A stretch of 64,000 bases of DNA from Posidonia oceanica (Eukaryota > Streptophyta > Magnoliopsida > Alismatales > Posidoniaceae). Each line of letters opens with the position of its first letter. Positions within the stretch are counted from its first letter, which is position 1. The stretch covers positions 9,936,001 to 10,000,000 of the forward strand of contig JAZBRS010000011.1 of NCBI GenBank assembly GCA_037176725.1. The letters are read 5' to 3'. Below, piece after piece: positions 1 to 11,321 of the stretch. Below the pieces are notes generated by a model that did no database searches, was not told the DNA's origin, and saw only the letters and a program-made list of their open reading frames with translations. Made by a program: the position numbers and the translations under genes.

Positions 1-1689
1 CCTCTCGAGCAGCAAACTCTCTTCCAGCTCCCAAAGACTCCTGCATTCCACTCCCCAGTTACACAACCAAACACCCAGAGCCTCCTTCTCCCTCTTCGTG
101 CTTCCAGAACCCAGAATCCCAGCCCAAACTCCCGCAGCCTTCACTGACACCCAGACCTCCCTTCCCTTCAGAATTCCCAACTCCATAGCCCACACCATCT
201 CCTCCAACTCCTCCATCATACTCCTTGAACCTCCACCATCTCAGACCACCCCTCACTTCAGCCCGAAACCCCCACCATTGCCCCCAATCCACTGCAAACA
301 CCTCTACACCTGACTCCACTCAAAACGACCAAAACCTCAAACTCCTTCTAGAGCCGCCTCTCGACCCAATTCAACCCTTCCTTCACCTTCCTTGAACCTC
401 CAGCAAGCCACCGGAGGGATTCACTCAGCCCAGAGAGCAACATCCCGCACCAGCAACCTCCAGCTCCACCAGCAGCACCCAAAAAACCCATCTCCACCTG
501 CAAGCGTGCAAACTCGCTTCTGTTCAGCTCTTGAGCTCCGGAGGAGCACCAGCAACCAGTCCTTGCCGTTGCATGCCGCCGAGGACGTCCGCAGCAGCGC
601 CACCACCTCCGCCGACTCCTGCTCAACCCACTGAGGTCGGGGGAGCATTCCAGCCGCGCAAACAGGTATTTCTTCCTACCGGTAGCTTGGTTCTGTCCTT
701 CTCTAGCTTCCCAGCCCCTTAGATCTAGGTTTTGCTCCCTGGCTCGCCGAGTCGTCGCCGCCACGAGGTCTTCTTCTCCGGCGAGCTCAATTTGCGCAGA
801 CCGTGCTCTGGACATCCACAGCTCCCCCAACCGTGCTCCGAGCTCCGCTGAGGTCTCAGGAGCACCACCCTGCTCTCCCCTTCTGCTGCCGTCGCCTCCA
901 GCAGCTGGACCACCTCCAGCAGTCCTCTGTAGAGCTCCGCCGCCATCGTCAGGCCGCCTCCGACGTCGTCATGCACCGCCGACCGTCCCCCGAGCTCCAG
1001 GGAGATCCACTCCAGCCTCCGGCAGCCTCTGCTTTGCCGTGGCCCGCCTCCTTCTCTGGTGCAGGTAGACGGAAGCTCGCGGCAGCTGTAGCACTATTCC
1101 TTTCTATAGTTTTAATTTTCTTTTCAGTTGATGCATTGAATTTTTTTACAGCAACTTAGTTTATTTACTTTTAGGTCCAATCGTAGTTTAAGTTTGATTT
1201 AATTCTTGAATAAAACTTTATTACATTGCATTTAATTCCTGTCTTTTCTTTTTATTACATCTTAGTCCTGCTGTAGTTCAAAATCTTTTAGCTTTCTTTA
1301 GTTTTAGTCCAGTAACTTGTTTTCTTTACATTCAGGTCCTGTAATTGTTAAAATCATTTAATTTCATGTTTTTATCTTATTACATTGCATTTATTTTCTG
1401 TAGTTTATTTTATTTACGTTTCAATCCTCTGTTTTGTTTATCAATCATTTAAATTCTAAGTTTACCATATTGCATTGCATATTTTATTCTGTATTTTATT
1501 TTTATTACTTTAAAGTCCTCTGTTTAGTTGGAAATTATCTAATATCATACTTTACCATATTACATTGCACTTTTTATTCTGTATTATGCTTTTATTACTT
1601 TCCAGTCCTCTGATTGTTAGACATATCATTTAATTTGCATTTTACCTTACTGCTTTGCATAAAACACCAGTATTTTACTTTATTTGCAT

Positions 1690-1935
1690 CTAGGCCCCTG
1701 AGTTTACATTTTCATTGCATATAGGTCCCTAAGTTTGCATTTAGTTGCATCTAGGTCCCTAGGTTTGCATTTGCATTGCATTTAGGCCCCTGGCTTTTAA
1801 AATAATTGCATATAGGTCCCTGAGTTTGCATTTGCATTGCATATAGGCCCCTAGGTTTGCATTTGTATTGCATTTAGGCCCCTGGCTTTTAAAATAATTG
1901 CATATAGGCCCCTAGGTTTGCATTTAATTGCATCT
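1690..1935 (+). repeat. Short tandem repeat in E1 5' LTR (TAGGYCCCTRRGTTTGCATT words)
   Basis: Related units of about 30 bases alternate between TAGGTCCCTAGGTTTGCATT and TAGGCCCCTGGCTTTTAAAA. The 5' LTR has one more compound unit of about 85 bases (around 1800-1885) than the 3' LTR (46240-46395), so the two LTRs have diverged by unequal slippage as well as by substitutions. Confidence 0.8.
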
Positions 1936-2060
1936 GGCCCTCTACAGTCTCTCCTAATTACATTTAGGTCCTTTTTTCCTGCATTTTTGCATGCATAACT
2001 CCTAATTAGCTTTACATTTGCACTGTTTTGCATACATTTGCATTGTTTTGTTGCATTTGC

Positions 2061-2250
2061 ATTGTTTTGCGTGCCCGCACCCTGTTTTGCTTGCATTTGC
2101 ATTGTTTTGCGTGTCCGCATCCTATTTTGCTTGAATTTTCATTATTTTGCATGCCCGCACCCTGTTTTGCTTGCATTTGCATTATTTTGCATGCCCACAT
2201 CTTGTTTTGCTTCCATTTGCATTGTTTTGCGTGTCCACTCTTGTTTCCCT
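2061..2250 (+). repeat. 40-bp tandem repeat in E1 5' LTR, 5 copies
   Basis: The unit contains GCATTTGCATTGTTTTGCGT followed by GCCCGCACCCTGTTTTGCTT. Unit phases begin at 2071, 2111, 2151, 2191 and 2231, an exact 40-base period. The 3' LTR has six copies at about 46529-46740. This leaves long cysteine-rich frames in one direction, which I treat as by-products of the repeat. Confidence 0.88.
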
Positions 2251-2838
2251 TCACCTTTGCACCGTTTTGCATGCCTGTTTTCGTTTCTCGCACCGTTTTG
2301 CATATTTGTTCTTATTTTCCTTTGCATGTCGCTTGCATGTGTATGGCTTTACCACTGTTTTGTTTTATCGCTTGCATTTGCTTTTAGGGCAGTGATGCTT
2401 ACTGCCTGGAGTTCTCACGAACTAGGGTTCGCCTGGTTCAGAACACAGACAGCGCTACTGAGTACTTAGATTGCACGTTTAATTCCTTGCACGCATCTCA
2501 TCACTTAGAGCACACCTTTGAGCATCTAATTAGGCATTCATGGCACTTAGGCATTCAAAGCATGCATTTCTCTGCGTATGCAAGCGTAAGCCTAGAAAGA
2601 CCGATTCTCGGGCGTGTCGAGGGTGCCTAACACCTTCCCCGCACGTAACAGGAGTCCTTGCCCTTTCTCATGGCCCGGAATGACCATATTGCCCTTATCC
2701 TAGGCATGAGTCACATCATTTGCATATCATTGCATATCATTTCATCTGCTTTGCATCGCATTGCATCTTTTGCTTGGTTTTGCGTGTTTATTCACGCATT
2801 TCCCTGGTTTTCCTTGTCTCCCGACTTAATAGACACGG

Positions 2839-2849
2839 TGGCGACTCTG
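2839..2849 (+). other. PBS-like sequence inside the LTR
   Basis: TGGCGACTCTG lies 162 bases before the end of the LTR and matches the first 11 bases of the true PBS at 3013 except for C to T at the tenth base. The same word occurs at the equivalent place in the E1 3' LTR (about 47336), both E2 LTRs, SL1, SL2 and, in shorter form, the E3 LTR (about 56774). Confidence 0.75.
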
Positions 2850-3012
2850 ATTTGTCTTATCTTCCCCTTTTCTTTCCTTTTTTCCCTTTTTTAAGTGTTT
2901 CGCATCAAGTCTTCCTTCTCGGATACACCTGCTAATAGTGAACCTGATTCTGATCGGTGCACGCGAGCTTTGGCAGCGTGCTTGGACGATTCGAACATCG
3001 GGATTACTACAG

Positions 3013-3030
3013 TGGCGACTCCGCTGGGGA
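3013..3030 (+). promoter_or_regulatory. E1 primer-binding site
   Basis: TGGCGACTCCGCTGGGGA begins two bases after the end of the LTR. It is the complement of a tRNA 3' end including CCA. From memory this is the arginine-tRNA type PBS reported for Tat/Ogre elements. It primes minus-strand DNA synthesis. Confidence 0.9.
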
Positions 3031-4358
3031 TACTAGACTCCGGCTTTCGTTTTGGGTTTCTCGCTCGCTTGTTTTTGCTACTTTGCTTGCCTTGTGCCTT
3101 TGCACCCTTTGCTTGTTTGTTTGCTCCCCTGTGCCAATTCCTAGCGAGTCGCATTGTAGCAACTCTACTTGGGTTTTGCACTTCTTTGCCTGCTTTGCCT
3201 TGGCATGCTTTGTTATTTGCTCTGCTTTGTCTGCTTTGACTTTCTTGCTTGTTTACATGCTTTATTCTTTGATATGCTTTTATTTGCTTTACTGCTTACC
3301 TGTCTTTACTTTCTTTATCTGTTGGCTCATTATTGCTTTATTTCTCGCGTTATGCATGCCTACATACTTGTTTGGCAAAAATACATGCTTTTTGAGTGAT
3401 GAATGCTTGTCTTACACACTTGCTATGCCACTACACACGCACATGCCTTGTATATATGCCTTTTGATATGATGAGTGTTTCCCCTTCACTATCATGTCCA
3501 CAAACACTTGCACATGCCATGCACTTGCTTTTTGCAATGATGTGTGTTGTTTGCCTGCCATGTTTGGGTGATTTCCTTCCCCTTTTTTTGCACATGCCAT
3601 GTCTAGGATAGTAGAGATTGATTGCTTTCCCTGTGGCTAACTAAAAATGGCAAGTAAAAAGAAGTTCTAGGAACAACTAGAGACCTCAACAAACCTGCAC
3701 CCCCTTTGAGTTAATAAAACACGCAAGATAAAAAACTCTAATCATTTGCATGAAGCATCATATAGGGCATGCATCCTCTCATCTGAGTCCACCTATTAGT
3801 CTGCGAAGGACAGTCTCAGCCTCTTGTTCCACTACTTTGGCATGGCCCAAGTCAATCAGTCTGTCCTCCCTTGTCCAGGGGTCGTGTCGGTGCTAGTGGA
3901 GGGTACTACCCACGCTTTGGCAGGGTCAGGGCCACCAACGCATCACCCTGTTATCACCTGAGCTTTGGCCAGGATTTAGACAGGGGACCTACTTTTTCTG
4001 ACTTGAGTCGGTGACCCGTACACCTGTGAGTACCCAAAGTAGGCTGCCTACTAGGATACGCTAGATTGGTGAGGGAGAGCATGCTAGAAAGCATACATGT
4101 CATTCATGCCACTAATTTAACACATTTGCATCTTTCATTCAGTTTCTAACCCCTGTTTGTTTGTGTTTGTGTCAGTAGAGATCGGTAAGCGAGTTCCCTT
4201 GCTGGAGCTTGAGTACTATCCCCTACTGACACCCCTGTTGTGACTTTTGGTCGCGACCATTCCCCTCTGAGCTATCCACTTTTGCGACGATAGCTCCTCG
4301 TAGGACTCATCCTCTTTTCCCTCGTCGCAGCCCTATCCTCACGCGCTCTCGGTTAGCA
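3031..4358 (+). other. E1 untranslated leader
   Basis: This is non-coding sequence between PBS and gag. It is T-rich up to about 3650 and then contains blocks shared with the E2 leader (28999-30218) and the E3 leader (56976-57873), for example the TATAGGGCATGCAT segment near 3760. Pyrimidine tracts followed by AG near 4140-4180 could be splice acceptors, but I have no direct evidence for an intron. Confidence 0.85.
4269..4296 (+). promoter_or_regulatory. Conserved leader hairpin before gag (E1)
   Basis: GAGCTATC (4269-4276) pairs perfectly with GATAGCTC (4289-4296) around a 12-base loop. E2 has the same 8-bp stem and a 12-base loop of different sequence at 28971-28998. E3 has a shorter version near 63958-63985. 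It lies about 65 bases before the first ATG of gag. Confidence 0.75.
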
Positions 4359-7300
4359 ATGGCCCAGTTTGTTAGTGAGCCTCTTCTTACTGTTGTCACG
4401 GAGGGAGTTTCCGCTTCGGCCCCTCCGGTTCCCCCTTCAGCTCCCTTTGTGCCCCCTGTGATGCCAGGGTTTCCCCCTGCCGCCTTTGGTATCCCAGTTC
4501 GTCCTAGGGCATTGGCAGACATCCGCCCTTTCGGATCCGGTCGTCGAGTCCATCTTGGTGACCGTCACTCACGTTTTGGAGACGCCTTTGACCCCTCCTT
4601 CTCAAGGATACGTCACTCTTGACGCCCCTTCTGCTGCTGCTGCTGCGACTCTTGCTGTAGGACCTCTTTCCCCTAGACCGTCACTTACGTTCTGGAGACG
4701 CCTTTGACCCCTCCTTCTCAAGGATACGTCACTCTTGACGCCCCTTCTGCTGCTGCTTCTGCTCCATGCCACTTGCTTCTCATCCCTCGCCGGCACTGCA
4801 CTTCAGCGTTCCCGCTGACGGGACGCCTGAGGCACAGTACTAGCACCTGATGGAGCTCGTCCAGAGACTGCAGGACATGGCTCTATAAGTTCGTCCCCCC
4901 TTCGTTCTGCCGCTCCTGAGGTTCCCCTACGGCCAGTTTCTGCATATCATGCATTTGCCACTACACGTCCGCCTAGACCATCGTCTCAACTGCTCACGGT
5001 TCCGACAATGGGGGCACGGTTTCCGCCTCCCACAGCACAACACATAGCACAGCATGCACCTCCGCCACCTGGTGGCCAGTCCTTCGGGCTGGTTGGAGCA
5101 CAGTACCCCACTGGCTCGCTGTCTGGCACCCCGCCTGTGTAGCAACTGATGCTCCAGCACACTACACCTTCCACTACAGAGCATGTCATTTATCCCCCTC
5201 CCCTGCATAAGATCCAGAATCCTGCATACATCCCATCATACACCATACCAGCACACGGATACATCGGCCATCCCGTTTCTCCACCAGGCGACGCTATGGT
5301 AGATCCGGAGGAGCACCTAGGTGTGACCCACTCGGCGTATGTGCTCGCTACCCTTGCCGATCCCTCTCTTGCGGCAGCAAATCCAGACCCCATCAATAAC
5401 AGGATGGACGTCTTGGAGAAGGCACTACGACTAGTGCAGGGTACTGAACACCAGACCTACCAGTTCTAGGACCTCTGCTGCTTTCCAGAGGCGGTACTCC
5501 CACCGAAGTTCAAAATCCTGGACTTCGATAAATATAATGGTAAGGGCTATCCCATAGCACATCTGAAGGCGTATTGTGGTGATCTCGCTCAGCTCCAGGC
5601 TGACGAGAGGTTGCTGATTCGCCTGTTCCAGAAGAGCTTGATCGGGCCGGCACTCAAGTGGTTCACCTCACTTGATATGTCACCCATCAAGACTTGGAAC
5701 GACCTCGGTCAGGCGTTCCTGGAACAATATTCCTTCAACCTCGACCTGGTCCCAAAGCGTGCGGATCTAGTCGCAACCAAGCAGAATCCCAGCGAGCCGT
5801 TTGGGGAGTACGTCGGCCGCTGGCGCGCCCTTGCTTCACAAGTTCGAGATAGACCCTCTGATGAGGAGTCTATTGAGATCGTTGTCAAGGGGGCGCAGCC
5901 ATCTCTCGGGGCTCTGCTTAGCATTCAACTTGTCACTACTTTTGCAGCACTAATCCGAGCTGGAGCGTGCGTGGAGAGTTCGTTGCGGAGTGGCAACTTC
6001 CCTGCTCTCTCTGCGTTCGCTAAGCAGGCCATGACCAGCAACAACAGCGCCAACAGCAGCACCACCAACAACAACGGCAGTAGCAACAGCAATCGTCCCA
6101 AGAAGAAAGATTCTTCGAAGACTGCTGTTGCATACATCGATTCTCCTATTGCGCCTATTCATCTAGCGTCTCGGCCTGCCCCAGCTCAGATGGTGTATGC
6201 TCCTGCACCTAGGAATCCCCCCACACCACAGATCACCACCACCGCTCGACCGGTCTATCCCGTTGCACTGGTTTAGCAAGGCCAATACCCAAGGCAAAGA
6301 CGGCCTCCCACAGAACGGTGGAAGTTCGTCCCACTGGTGGAACCGTTGAACGCCATCTTGCCAAAGGTTGCATCGATCTTGAGATTCCCGGAGGTTCGCC
6401 CGCCCCCAAACCCCTTGCCGCATTGGTATAAGGCGAACCTCTTTTGCAATTTCCATCGAAGCGTCGGGCATTCGACGGACAATTGCTTCACCCTGCGGAA
6501 TGCTATTCAGGACTTGATCGAATCGGGAACGATTGTGATCGACACCCACGAGGCATCCACTCTTGCATCCACACATGCATCTACTCATTCATTTGTTCCT
6601 CCTCATCCCAGCATCGTTCGCCAACCTCTACTAGAGCACTCTTATCCGGGAGGTGCGGGAACCTCAGGAATTCACTCTCTTTTCCCTTCTAGGCCTACCA
6701 CATCTGTGGTAGACACTTCTGAGCTCATCTCTGATATCTCTGAGCCCTTTCCTATCAACCTTTATCTTGCGGCTGTTGCCGGCTCCGAGTCGGGAGTTCA
6801 CATGATCCGACCGCGAGCCAAGCTGTAGCGCTCCTTCGCGCCGCCACTGTGCTTCCTCAAGCTCAATCCCTTGTACACCTCCTAGCTAGGGACTAGTCTA
6901 GATCCTCTGTCCATCTCTTAGGATGGCCTTAGTTAGGATCCCTTGTACACCTTTTAGGCAGCCCTCAGTCTACCCCTGCCTTCCCTCCCCAACAACCTTA
7001 TCCATCTCCCCAGAATCCAATAGGCACCCCTGCAGCCCCTCCTGTGCTCACAGTACGTGCTCCCGTGGTTATTGATTTAACTTAGGACATCCGTTGCGTA
7101 CCATATAGCTACTCCATAGAAATGTGTGCGGAAGTAACACGATCGGGGAGGGTCTACAGACCCCCAGCACCGGCGGTTAGGCCAAACTATCCAGAACCTG
7201 CTGTACCCCTACCCTCTAGCCAACCCATAGCAGGCCAGACATCTAGCCAACCTCCTATACCTGTCCCCTTAGAACTTGCCACCAAAGCCACCCCTCTTGC

Positions 7301-9460
7301 TGCCAAGAAGAACCAACCCAAGGCTGACATTACCTCTCAGCTTAAGAAGGTTAAAGCCGACATTTCAATTTGGGACCTTATACACTCCTCTTCCGAACAC
7401 TGCGAGGCTTTTCTTCACGTGTTCCAAGCAGCCCATGTGTCCCAGACTATTGAACCTTCAGCCTTGGAAAGCATGGTAGGGATGATTGCGGAGCCTCAGA
7501 TCATCTCTTTCACGAGCGATGAACTGCCTCTGGCAGGGATTAATCATAACCAACCCTTATTCGTCATGGTTTAGTTCAAAAACTTTTGCATTCCCCTCAC
7601 ACTGGTTAATAACGGGTCGGGCCTTAATGTCTGCCCCTTGCGCACTGCAACAAAGCTCGGATTCAAAGCCGAGGATATCACTCCAACTATAAAGGGAATG
7701 ACAGCTTTTGATAATACCCACCATGACGCTCTAGGGATTCTGATTATTCCTCTTACCATTGGCCCGGTCGTATTCGATGTAGAATTCTACGTCGTCGACT
7801 TGAAGCCTAATTTTAACTTCCTGCTTGGGCACCCTTGGCTCCACAAGCATCAGGTCCTCCCCTCGACCCTCCATCGCATGATAAAGTACCACCGCGGTGA
7901 TGATGTCATTGTCGTCATGGTGGAGAACTTTGAGAAGGAGCGGATCGAGGCAGTCTCCCCCGTCTCTTCACAAAGTGTCCCCTTTGACCTTGAAATCTCC
8001 GATGCTTTGTATCGCGTTAACCGGTGCGAGCCGGTTAACTTCATTCCTGATCTTAAACGCGTCAACTCCTTGGCCGTTCACAATAACCCCTTCCAAATGG
8101 TCGACAATGTCTGTCACAGGTGGGGTTACATTAGGGGCACACCGCTCGGGCAATATGGCCAGGGGATCGTAGAGCCGATCATGGCAGTGGAGCGGAGAAA
8201 AACAAAAGGTCTCGGTTACGAGCACAAGCCCAACAATGATGAATGCTTTCAGCTGAAGAATCAGAAGACGGTCATCCCTAGGGACCTCACTAACTTCACC
8301 AGTGCAGGTACTCTGAGTTCAATCAATGGTCAAGCCGTGGTGCCGACAGAAGAATGGGTCTGCATTGAGGACTACTACTCAGATGAGGAGCAGTCTGGCA
8401 CAGTAGAGGCGGCCCAAACTTGTGGCAAAGTTCTGATCAGCATGGAGGCACCTCGGTTGATTTGTCTGGCCCTACCTTCAACAGATACAGCAGCCAATTT
8501 AGCAGGCCCTGTGGCAGGACTGACAAGCTTTCACATTTCTGCAGCCACATCAGCATCACAAGCACCAGCAGCAGCGGCAACTCAGAAGTCAGGAACACCC
8601 CTTCAGGCATAGTTAGCCAGTCTGCCTGTGGCCGCAGTCACATCAGTACAACTGTTACCCTCTCTAGAGGGTCAGTCAGCCAGTTTAGCCAGCAGCGCGA
8701 CTCGGCCCACTTCAGTAGCTGCATCACAGAGAATGCAGCCAGCGCTGTCAGGCACACATCTTCCTACCGCAAAATAGCAACCCTCGTGGTAGGCCCCCAT
8801 GGCATCAAAGGCCACACCCTCACTGTCACTACTAGATGTAGAGGTCCAGTCGAGCAGCACAACCTCCCAGCCATCGGGCCCTCAGAAGAGCAGCTTTGCC
8901 TACCCTCCAACTGCAGCAGTGACTTTGGTAACGCACCCATCTGCGGCCCCGCTGACCGATCTGTTTGGATCTCTGATCATGAAGCCGCCGCAATCAGGCG
9001 TGCTCGCAGGCCAGACAATGCAAGCATCCAGGGCGGTGGTACATCTAGCAGCCGGGCTAGAGCCAGAGGCCTCTGGCACCTACTACATCGACTCACCCTC
9101 AGATGAGGAGGAAGGAGTGGCGGCAGAGGCTCAAGTCGACTCATGGATGAGAGACTTAGAGCTACTGTACTAGGAACAGCTCAAGTCGCTAGCAGAGGAC
9201 CTGATAGAGCACCAAATAGAAGAAAGGAAAGGGAAAACCGTGGTTACGGACCCTCTCCCGCAGGAAGACCATGTCTCTATCATGGTCTTAGAAGAAGACT
9301 CAGTAGCGGCGGACTCCACTAGACTGGATGAGCTCATCACTCTACAACCACAAGGCGGGTCTAGGTGGTTTGTGCAGCACATGCCCCACTTAGGTAGTGC
9401 AGCAAGCGGCAGTACCCAGATCAGCCGCCAGTCTAGCATACCCTCCCAAGTACACTAGAA
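4359..9460 (+). pseudogene. gag-pro: E1 gag-protease, degenerate
   Basis: This would encode the capsid-like Gag and the aspartic protease that matures it. It starts at ATG 4359 (MAQFVSEPL), matching E2. Recognisable parts are: the retrotransposon Gag domain at about 5490-5960 (KFKI-DF, WFTSLDM, TWNDL, FLEQYSFN); a Cys/His knuckle at about 6440-6530 (CNFH, GHSTDNC); the protease at about 7575-7870 (NNGSGLNVCP, LLGHPWLH); and a G-patch-like stretch at about 8120-8230 (GYIRGTPLG, GLGYEHK). The reading frame moves from 0 to 1 near 4480, shows further shifts near 4880, and moves from 1 to 0 between 6828 and 7122. Stops include 5467-5469, 6274-6276, 6826-6828, 7572-7574, 8610-8612 and 9171-9173, all TAG. 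In the protease the Asp of the D-N-G motif found in E2 reads Asn here. It is clearly inactive. Confidence 0.9.
4564..4756 (+). repeat. Local direct duplication in E1 gag, 116-bp offset
   Basis: About 75-80 bases starting at 4564 recur starting at 4680 with very few differences (CACTCACGTTTTGGAG against CACTTACGTTCTGGAG). E2 has only one copy of this segment, so the duplication happened in E1 and adds to the damage at the start of gag. Confidence 0.8.
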
Positions 9461-9463
9461 GAT

Positions 9464-11321
9464 GTGGAGGAGGAAACATTGGCAGCGCAGACAGCAACTG
9501 AGTCAACAGTCCAGGCAGTAACAGAGCTGAAAGCAGCATCAGTAACAGAGTTATCAGCAGCCTCAGTAGTCGGGCCATCAGCAGCATCATTGACAGAGTC
9601 AGCAGAACCATCAGCAGAGTCAGTGGCAGAGCGCTTAGCAGAATCAGCCAGGTCAGAGCAGGTAGAGGAAGTTGCGAGGACGGTGGTCGCGCACCGAGGG
9701 TACAAGAACACTCGAGTAAGCGTGACCATCCTGAAGTGTCACCAGGGCCAAGCAGCGAAACATATACACTCTTTCGATATCACAAACCCCACTTTTGAGA
9801 AAGAGATCCTCTCGGAACTTATTGCATATGGAGAGGAGGATGATACGGGCGAGGATGAGAATGATGAACCATTGCCCGAGTTTCGGCCCTATGACGACGA
9901 TCCAGAAGGCCCCAACCTCCATGTTGAAGAAGAAACAGAGGTTGTTAATATCGGCATAGTTGAAGAAGCTAGAGAGGTCCATATCAGCGCCCAGCTGTCA
10001 TCCTAGGCCAGAGCAGAGTTCATTCCTGAAAGAGTATGCGGATGTCTTCGCCTGGAGCTACGAGGACATGGTCGGCCTCGATGTCAAGATAGTGGTGCAC
10101 AACCTACCCTTGAATCCAGATGCCAAGCCTGTAAAGCAAAAACTGAGAAGATGGTGACCGCAGTGGCTACTCATGATCAAAGAAGAGATCATGAAGCAGC
10201 ATAAAGTCAGTTTCCTGAAGGTCGTCCTTTATCCTGAGTGGCTTGCGAACATTGTGCCTGTGCCCAAGAAAGATGGTCGAGTCCGGATTTGTATCGACAA
10301 TAGGAACCTGAACAAGGCGAGTCCCAAGGACGATTTCCCATTGCCTCACATTGATATCCTAGTCGACAATACCGCGGGCCACAAGATGCTTTCCTTCATG
10401 GACAGCTTCTCCGGTTATAACCAGATCAAAATGGCAGAAGAAGACATGGAAAAGACTTCATTCATCACCCCCTAGGGAGTCTTCTGCTACCAAGTTATGC
10501 CGTTTGGGCTGAAGAATGCCGGCGCAACCTATTAGAAGGCCATGACTGCACTTTTCCACGACCTCATGCACCAAGAAGTGGAGGTCTATGTAGATGATAA
10601 GATTGCCAAAACCAAAGAGCCTGAGGATCACCTTGCCTGTTTGAAGAAGCTCTTTGACCGCTTGAGAAAGTACAAGCTGCACCTTAACCCCAATAAATGT
10701 GTATATGGGGTATCTTCTGGCAAACTTCTAGCCTACATTGTTAGCCAGAGGGGAATTGAAGTGGACCCAATGAAGGCAAAAGCCATCGTGGACATGCCAC
10801 CCCCCAGGACTGAAAAGGAGGTCAGGGGTTCGCTAGGGCGTTTACAATATATCAGTTGCTTCATTGCACAGCTTACGCCCATCTGCGAGCCAATATTCAA
10901 GCTCCTGAAGAAGAATGCATAGATCGATTGGAGCGAGGAGTGCCAGGCTGCATTCGACAAGATCAAGCAGCTGTTGATCAAGCCTCCTGTCTTGGTTCCT
11001 CCCACGCCAGGGAGACCTTTGCTTCTCTACCTTTCTACCATGTAGCATTCCATGGGCGCCGTCTTGGGCCAACATGATGAGTCAGGTAGAAAGGAGTGTG
11101 CCATTTATTACCTGAGCAAGAAGTTAAACGAATGCGAAGCCAGGTACAGCACAATAGAGAAGACCTACCTATCTCTTGTCTGGGCTGCACAGAAACTAAG
11201 GCATTATATGATGGCATACCCAGTTCAGCTCTTGTGCCGGCATGATCCTATCAAGTTCCTCTTCCAGATGCTGGCCATGGTGGGCAGATGTGTTAAGTGG
11301 CAGGTGTTACTATCTCAATAC
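9464..11321 (+). pseudogene. pol: E1 reverse transcriptase and first RNase H, degenerate
   Basis: This is the part of pol that copies RNA into DNA and degrades the RNA strand. A spacer rich in Ser, Ala, Glu and Val (9464-9660) precedes an acidic stretch. RT motifs in order: DVFAWSYEDM (about 10040), PVPKKDGRVRICID (about 10260), FMDSFSGYNQI, VMPFGLKNAGATY (about 10495), the catalytic YVDD (about 10590), and LRKYKLHLNPNKC. RNase H follows (MGAVLGQHDE, YYLSKKLNECEARYSTIEK, about 11050-11170). Stops at 10155-10157 (TGA), 10473-10475, about 10531-10533, 10920-10922 and about 11041 (TAG). The gene breaks at 11321 where E2 has inserted, and continues at 35952 in the same polyprotein. Confidence 0.9.
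11317..11321. other. Left target-site duplication of E2 (AATAC)
   Basis: AATAC at 11317-11321 is repeated at 35952-35956 immediately outside the right end of E2. Across the gap the E1 frame reads on as LSQYDITFV, which confirms the insertion site. Confidence 0.97.

Larger units (their letters stand above)
1..3011 (+). mobile_element. E1 5' LTR, 3' three-fifths only
   Basis: Position 1 aligns with about 44558 in the 3' LTR, so about 2.07 kb of this LTR lies before the window. The LTR ends with CTACA at 3007-3011, the inverse of the TGTAG that starts the 3' LTR, and is followed directly by the PBS. Positions 1-1160 are C/T-rich and GC-rich; 1160-2000 is T-rich with the word TTGCATT repeated. 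AATAAA at 1209-1214 (copy at 45758-45763) is a possible poly(A) signal, but this is inference. The open frames here lie in both strands of biased sequence and I do not regard them as genes. Confidence 0.93.

Noticed and set aside
1..3011. Many open frames of 60-170 codons in the LTRs on both strands
   Set aside because: They lie in C/T-rich or TTTGC-repeat sequence, overlap on both strands, lack domains and change between LTR copies.
3850..3990. tRNA-like or structured RNA gene in the leader, because the block is conserved in E1, E2 and E3
   Set aside because: No cloverleaf or A/B box pattern could be made out; conservation is explained by common descent of the leaders.
8420..9106. 228-codon frame on the plus strand in E1
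   Set aside because: It is an alternative frame of the Ser/Ala-rich tail of gag-protease; the matching E2 sequence uses the other frame.
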